Shown piece by piece: positions 53,310-57,179 of a DNA stretch of 57,179 nucleotides. Every line of letters begins with the position of its first letter. Position 1 is the stretch's first letter. Both the position numbers and the translations under genes were made by a program. The DNA is taken from assembly GCA_946478975.1 (NCBI GenBank), contig CAMLEO010000007.1, forward strand, positions 1-57,179, written 5' to 3'. Below the pieces are notes generated by a model. That model ran no database searches. It saw only the letters and a list, made by a program, of their open reading frames with translations, and was not told the DNA's origin. The DNA comes from an uncultured Steroidobacter sp. (lineage in GTDB: Bacteria; Pseudomonadota; Gammaproteobacteria; Steroidobacterales; Steroidobacteraceae).

Positions 53310-54389
53310 TTAAGGAATGGAGCGGGCGAGCGGCGGCCCGATCATGCGCGTCACCCACAGCGGCAGCTTGCGCCACACCTGGATCGCGAGCTTGTACTTG
53401 GGATTGTCGACGTTGAGCTGCGGCATCTCGCCGCCTTTCGGCCGGTGGAAATACCAGTACAGCTGGCTCGGCTCGGCGTTCCAGCGCTTCTTGAAATCTT
53501 CGGCCCCCGATTCGGCGGTCGAGCGTCCCAGGTGAAACTTCTTCTGGCCGCGCAGGCACGAGTCCTTGATCATCTCCCAATACAAAACGTAATTGGCCGA
53601 CAGCGGGCGCGACAGCGGCGTGCCGCCGGCCCACAGTCCTTCGACGATGCCATTGAAGTAGCCGACACAAGCGACCGCGACCGGCTGCTCGCCCTGTGAG
53701 CAAACAAAGATCCGCGTGTTATCGGGCAGAGCTTTGAAAATCGCGTCGAAGTAGGAGCGGGCATAGAACGGCGTGCCCAGGGCGCGCCACGACTGCTCCA
53801 TGACCGAATAGAAAATATCCAGCAGCTCGGCGCCGCCGGTGCGCACGGAAAGATTGTTCTGGTAGGCGCGCTTGACGTTCTTGCGATGCTTGGATGTGTA
53901 CGCTTCCCAAAGCGTATCCGGATTCGGCGCGAGATCGATCTGCAGGCTGATCTTGCGAGTCGAGGCCGGCAGGTCGGTGTCCAGCGCGGACGGGCAGCGC
54001 AGTTCCAGATAATCCGCATTCAACTCGCGAGCACGATCGCATGCGGCACGGACCAGCGCGTTGGTCACGGCCGGATCATCGGCCACCGGTCCGCCATAGT
54101 TCACAAACGGCATCGAGCACAGCACTCGACCGAATAAGGGGCTTGCAACCAACGTCAGCGGCAGCACGCCGCGAATGGTACCGCGATCGCGTGCAATCAA
54201 ATTGAAACTGGGATTCTTCAGCGCCTGCGAGTTGATGCCGGTCCACTCGAACAAGTGATAGTAAGAGCCGTGCGCTTGCTGCTGCAGAAACGCGTTCCAC
54301 TGCGAGGCATCCGCAGCGGTGGCAACTTCGATGGCGAGCTGGCTGCCAGCATCGGAGCGTGCGGATTGAGAGGCCACGGCAATTGTCAT
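53310..54389 (-). CDS. FemAB-family XrtA-associated acyltransferase (TIGR03019)
   Basis: A 359-residue GNAT/FemAB-fold protein. The ATG at 54389 overlaps the preceding stop by one base (TGATG), which decides the start. KHRKNVKRAYQNNLSV, SWRALGTPFYARSYFDAIFK and FHLGRSTAESGAEDFKKRWN are the family landmarks. FemAB enzymes add amino acids to peptidoglycan; the XrtA-linked relatives are thought to modify the exopolysaccharide, but the substrate is unproven. The fold matches the paralogues at 34210 and 36527 only distantly. Confidence 0.9.
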   Translation of the reverse strand: MTIAVASQSARSDAGSQLAIEVATAADASQWNAFLQQQAHGSYYHLFEWTGINSQALKNPSFNLIARDRGTIRGVLPLTLVASPLFGRVLCSMPFVNYGGPVADDPAVTNALVRAACDRARELNADYLELRCPSALDTDLPASTRKISLQIDLAPNPDTLWEAYTSKHRKNVKRAYQNNLSVRTGGAELLDIFYSVMEQSWRALGTPFYARSYFDAIFKALPDNTRIFVCSQGEQPVAVACVGYFNGIVEGLWAGGTPLSRPLSANYVLYWEMIKDSCLRGQKKFHLGRSTAESGAEDFKKRWNAEPSQLYWYFHRPKGGEMPQLNVDNPKYKLAIQVWRKLPLWVTRMIGPPLARSIP

Positions 54390-55117
54390 CAGCGCTGTCT
54401 CGAGTCCTGTGATTTCTGTAAAAATTCTAAAAACGCAGCGGCGGCCATGGTACGGCCCCGGTCGTTGAGATGACCACCGTCGTAAGTCCACTCGCGCGCC
54501 AGCGAGGGCACGCGCGTTCCCGCATCGATGAGCTCACACGGCTTGCCGTTGGCGCGGCGGGATTCTAACGCGGCGAGATCGAACAACCTGTGACCGTCGC
54601 CAAAGCGCTCCCGTAATTGTCGATTGAACCAGTCGCGAGCGCGGTTCGCGGCGATGGCCGGATGCCGCTTGCCCACGGTACGGCCCAACGTCCGGCGCAG
54701 CCACGCATAGAGGCCTTCGGGCAACGTTCGCAACGGCACCGTGCAATGTATCAAGTGCACCCGGGGATGCACTGTCGACAGTTCCTCAATCGCCGTGGCG
54801 TAGTGCCGCCATAACGTCTCGGCTTCGGCTTGCGTCGCGATATCGACGTAGCAGAATTTGAGCAGCGCCACGTCGATTTCCGGCCGATGTTTCGCATCCA
54901 GGACCGCCCGAAATCCAGCGATCTTGGTAAGTGGTTCTCGGTTTGAGCCAATGCGTTGGTGGATGATCAGCGGGGAATGAGTTAAATCGGGCTCGATGCC
55001 GGCGCTTGCCTGCGCCAGATCCAGCACTCTCGCGACACCAGAGCCGTTGCGTGTGAGCTGTTCGATGCCCGCAAGAATGTCTGCGCCGACGGACTGATGC
55101 GCGAAAAATGTTCTCAT
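54389..55117 (-). CDS. SGNH/GDSL-like hydrolase or acyltransferase
   Basis: A 242-residue protein without a clear signal peptide. It begins MRTFFAHQSVGADILAGIEQ; HQSVG-type starts occur in SGNH-like proteins of EPS clusters. The C-terminus has YDGGHLNDRGRTMAAAAF, a D..H motif like the SGNH catalytic block V. I cannot identify a classical GDS motif with confidence, since the Ser sits in the HQS position. It is first in the leftward unit with the FemAB and aminotransferase genes. A role in acetyl transfer or removal is a guess. Confidence 0.6.
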   Translation of the reverse strand: MRTFFAHQSVGADILAGIEQLTRNGSGVARVLDLAQASAGIEPDLTHSPLIIHQRIGSNREPLTKIAGFRAVLDAKHRPEIDVALLKFCYVDIATQAEAETLWRHYATAIEELSTVHPRVHLIHCTVPLRTLPEGLYAWLRRTLGRTVGKRHPAIAANRARDWFNRQLRERFGDGHRLFDLAALESRRANGKPCELIDAGTRVPSLAREWTYDGGHLNDRGRTMAAAAFLEFLQKSQDSRQR

Positions 55118-55323
55118 TGCCGGGGCTGTCTCTGGGCCGATCAGGGGCCGATCAATCGGGCAATTGCGCCGGAAATCCGGCAGGCGGAGCCTGCTGTCGC
55201 CGGCCAGCTACGTGGGCAACAGACTAGAGCCGTATTCAGGGACGCGCTGGCTGATCTGACCGCCCGTCCTACATAAAGTAGTTTACGTAACTTGATGCGA
55301 CAGATTTTGGGTTCGATGGGATT

Positions 55324-55339
55324 TGGCGACAGGTTTGCC
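55324..55339 (+). promoter_or_regulatory. Sigma-54 promoter upstream of the jelly-roll gene pair
   Basis: TGGCGAC at 55324-55330, three bases, TTTGC ending at 55338: GG (55325-55326) and GC (55337-55338) are separated by the required ten bases, with a T run before the GC. The start would be near 55350, giving a leader of about 260 bases before the ATG at 55612, which is long. A closer element at 55538 has 11 bases between GG and GC and is less likely. Confidence 0.6.
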
Positions 55340-55389
55340 GATGGCCGGGGTCCGTATACCCTCCCGGCGCATTACGGCTCGCGCAGATT

Positions 55390-55411
55390 GTAACGGCTCA
55401 AGTACCGTTAC
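55390..55411. repeat. Perfect 7-base inverted repeat in the leader of the jelly-roll gene
   Basis: GTAACGG (55390-55396), eight bases, CCGTTAC (55405-55411). If the sigma-54 element at 55324 is used, the repeat would lie about 40 bases into the transcript and could form a hairpin; otherwise it may be a regulator site. GTTACC near 55486 and TACGTAAC near 55276 repeat the half-site. Confidence 0.45.
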
Positions 55412-55611
55412 TCACGCCGACCGCAATGCCGCGATCGAACTGATCTGCTCAGTGGATTGTCGGAATAAGTAGTAGGTAAGTACGTTACCGGGTTGTTTCA
55501 GCCATGCTCCGTGGCTATTCCCACTGTCGGCCAGGATTGGCCCGCAGGCTTGCGCGAGCGAGCTTTGCCTGACAGCCCGGTGTTCGTCAGTCAGTCGAGG
55601 AGTAGCAGCTA

Positions 55612-56505
55612 ATGGCTCATTTGAATGATCGCGCTCACCGCATCGTCGCCGGGGCGAGGAAGTGGGGTCGGGCGTTCGTGCTCGGATGTATGTTTGCCGG
55701 CGGCCTGAGTGTCGCGACTACGGCTTCGGCGGCTCGCACCATCACCTCGCTGCCTTTCACCGAACATTTCGATTCGAACAATTACAGCGACCTGGTCTGG
55801 ATCACCCAGGGTGCCACCCACACGTGGGTGAGCAGCGCTGGTTTCAACGGCAGCGGCGCGGCGCGCTTCACCGGGCCGAACGCGGAAGGTTACGCAGCCC
55901 TCGGCAATTTCATCTTCAACCTGCCGTCGAATCCGGAGCAGATCAACGCCCGCTTCCTGGTCTGGCAGGGGCGCTTGTGGCACGACCTCGGCGCCGGCGG
56001 CAAGCTCGCGATCTTGAACCGCACCTCCGGCAGCCGGCCGATGGTCATCGCCGCCGACTACACCGCCGGCGATTGGGAAAGCTGGGGCGCCTGCGACGGC
56101 ACCGTGTGCGAACACGGCGGCGGCGACTACTGGCCGAACGGCAACGAGGCGCTGAAGCTGGGCGATAAAAACTTGGGCGGCGGCCGCCGCTCCAACGAGT
56201 GGATCTGCGTCGAGGTCGAAGCGAACACCCGCACCGGCATGATCAAGCTGTATATCGACACGCAGGACGGTGCGATGTCCGGCCTGTACGTGCAGAAATA
56301 CATGGACAGCGGCTTGGGCGGCGCCTGGACCATGATCGACCTCATCGGCGGTTACATGAACTGGGGCAACGTGCGCTCCGACCCCGAGAACTATTTCATG
56401 ATCGATGAACTGGTGATCAACTCCAGCCGCATCGGTCCGCCGGCGAACTTCCGTACCGCGACCAGCGTGCGTCCGAACGCGCCGACTTCGCTGAGCGTTC
56501 AATAA
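55612..56505 (+). CDS. Secreted jelly-roll (lyase-like) protein
   Basis: A 297-residue exported protein with a long signal peptide ending near TASA (residue ~40). The mature part looks like a concanavalin A-type beta sandwich: LPFTEHFDSNNYSDLVWITQ, FNGSGAARFTGPN, FLVWQGRLWHDLGAGGKLAIL, WICVEVEANTRTGMIKLYI, FMIDELVINSS. Polysaccharide lyases and lectins share this fold, but no catalytic residues can be assigned. It ends with RPNAPTSLSVQ, wording that normally leads into a fibronectin III domain, absent here. GAGGAG lies 9 bases before the ATG. The stop overlaps the next start (TAATG). Confidence 0.75.
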   Translation: MAHLNDRAHRIVAGARKWGRAFVLGCMFAGGLSVATTASAARTITSLPFTEHFDSNNYSDLVWITQGATHTWVSSAGFNGSGAARFTGPNAEGYAALGNFIFNLPSNPEQINARFLVWQGRLWHDLGAGGKLAILNRTSGSRPMVIAADYTAGDWESWGACDGTVCEHGGGDYWPNGNEALKLGDKNLGGGRRSNEWICVEVEANTRTGMIKLYIDTQDGAMSGLYVQKYMDSGLGGAWTMIDLIGGYMNWGNVRSDPENYFMIDELVINSSRIGPPANFRTATSVRPNAPTSLSVQ

Positions 56506-57179
56506 TGCGGAAGGCGAATGTTTGTTCTTTCCTGCTGACCGCGCTGTTTGCGGTCGCGGGGTCCCTGGCAATGCAGCCGGCTTTCAGCGCCGCGACTCGT
56601 CTGCCGTTTCGAAGCAGCTTCGAAACCGGCGATTTCAGCGAGTGGAATGGCGGCCTGGACGCGACGCTCACTGTCACATCGTCGCAGGCGACCGCGGGCT
56701 CCCGCTCGGCGCAGTCGGTGATGATCGCGGGCCAGACGACGGACAATTACAAGGAATTTGTGTTCGGTGACAATCCTCGCGTCGGCGGCACTCCGGTGAC
56801 CACCGCGCAGGGCTTGTGGCTGAGCTTCGACAGCAAGTTCGACAGCGGCTTTCAGTTCGCGAGCGGCGCGAACGTGCACAAGATCGCGATCGTGAACTTC
56901 GAAGACGGCAACGGCCGGCGTCGTTATCAGCTGATCCTCAACGTCTACGTGCCGACCCAGCAGTACTTCTTCGAGCACCTGGTGTGGAATGCGGACGGCT
57001 CGTTCAATCGCGCCATGACCGGGCTCGGCCAGAATGTCGGTACGCCGGTGGCGGTGCGCTTCGGCCAGTGGGACAAGTTCAAGATCTTCATCAAGCCGAA
57101 CACGCCGGGTGCGTCGGACGGCGTCGTGAAGATGTGGATCAACGGCGTGCTCAAAGCGGAGCATACGGCGGTGCCGGTT
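56505..57179 (+). CDS. Secreted heparin-lyase-like jelly-roll protein, partial
   Basis: At least 225 residues are visible and the frame stays open to the window end. A signal peptide (MRKANVCSFLLTALFAVAGS) ends near FSA (residue ~29). The mature part, RLPFRSSFETGDFSEWNG, ATAGSRSAQSVMI, WLSFDSKFDSGFQF, GQWDKFKIFIKPN and MWINGVLKAEHT, fits the polysaccharide lyase (PF14099-like) or LamG beta-sandwich class. It is coupled to the preceding jelly-roll gene by a one-base overlap and shares its promoter. A role in trimming or binding the locus's own polymer is inferred. Confidence 0.75.
   Translation, partial: MRKANVCSFLLTALFAVAGSLAMQPAFSAATRLPFRSSFETGDFSEWNGGLDATLTVTSSQATAGSRSAQSVMIAGQTTDNYKEFVFGDNPRVGGTPVTTAQGLWLSFDSKFDSGFQFASGANVHKIAIVNFEDGNGRRRYQLILNVYVPTQQYFFEHLVWNADGSFNRAMTGLGQNVGTPVAVRFGQWDKFKIFIKPNTPGASDGVVKMWINGVLKAEHTAVPV

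Larger units (their letters stand above)
55118..55611. other. 494-base divergent intergenic region
   Basis: No gene is supported. It separates the SGNH-like gene from the jelly-roll gene at 55612. It holds the sigma-54 element at 55324-55339, a perfect inverted repeat at 55390-55411 and related GTAAC/GTTAC words near 55275 and 55480. TGTCGC/GCGACA words occur at 55190 and 55294, upstream of the promoter. Confidence 0.65.

Noticed and set aside
55538..55553. Second -24/-12-like element before 55612
   Set aside because: GG and GC are 11 bases apart instead of 10, and sigma-54 spacing is strict.
1..57179. tRNA, rRNA, CRISPR arrays, insertion sequences, phage genes
   Set aside because: Looked for by eye on both strands; none was recognised. 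Small RNAs cannot be excluded without a covariance search.

Overview
The window is high-GC, densely coded DNA from what looks like a gammaproteobacterium that degrades plant or algal glycans, possibly Steroidobacter/Nevskiales-like. I infer this from gene content only: a glycan-degradation cluster with an L-fucose pathway, a bacterioferritin/Bfd pair, and a large exosortase A (XrtA/PEP-CTERM) exopolysaccharide locus. No rRNA, tRNA, CRISPR array, phage gene or insertion sequence was recognised.

Region 1 (1-13165) is a glycan catabolism cluster. A leftward operon encodes GH105, a DUF4861 protein and a GH36-like alpha-galactosidase that runs off the window. A divergent rightward operon encodes a lipoprotein GH29 alpha-L-fucosidase, a FucP-like permease, a RhaM-like mutarotase and a two-subunit UxaA-type sugar-acid dehydratase. 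A FadR-type GntR regulator, a GH39 enzyme and two lactonase-type beta-propellers follow. The set reads as release and uptake of L-fucose and oxidation towards a 2-keto-3-deoxy acid; no sugar dehydrogenase lies in the window.

Region 2 (13171-18808) is mixed. It holds an orphan ExbB/TolQ-type channel divergent from a BlaI-type repressor and an M56 metalloprotease with an unusual C-terminal domain, then a threonine synthase, an Ig-like lipoprotein behind a sigma-54-type promoter, and bfr and bfd with a Fur-like box.

Region 3 (19098-55117) is the XrtA locus: the priming sugar transferase, PrsK and PrsR (kinase and sigma-54 activator), XrtA fused to EpsI, the PrsT TPR lipoprotein, export protein, chain-length protein, tyrosine kinase, outer-membrane protein, deacetylase, glycosyltransferases, three GNAT/FemAB-fold acyltransferases, a module of amidotransferase, ACP, acyl-CoA ligase and NAD-synthase-like enzyme, a membrane ligase/polymerase, an ATP-grasp enzyme, a second deacetylase, a PEP-CTERM substrate, an aminotransferase and a GDSL/SGNH-like protein. 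No Wzx-type flippase was seen.

Region 4 (55118-57179) holds two tandem secreted jelly-roll proteins, the second cut by the window end, behind another sigma-54-like promoter. Together, three good -24/-12 elements (17114, 51325, 55324) and a weaker one (19025) suggest a local PrsR/RpoN regulon that includes one PEP-CTERM protein, two lyase-like secreted proteins and an Ig-like lipoprotein.
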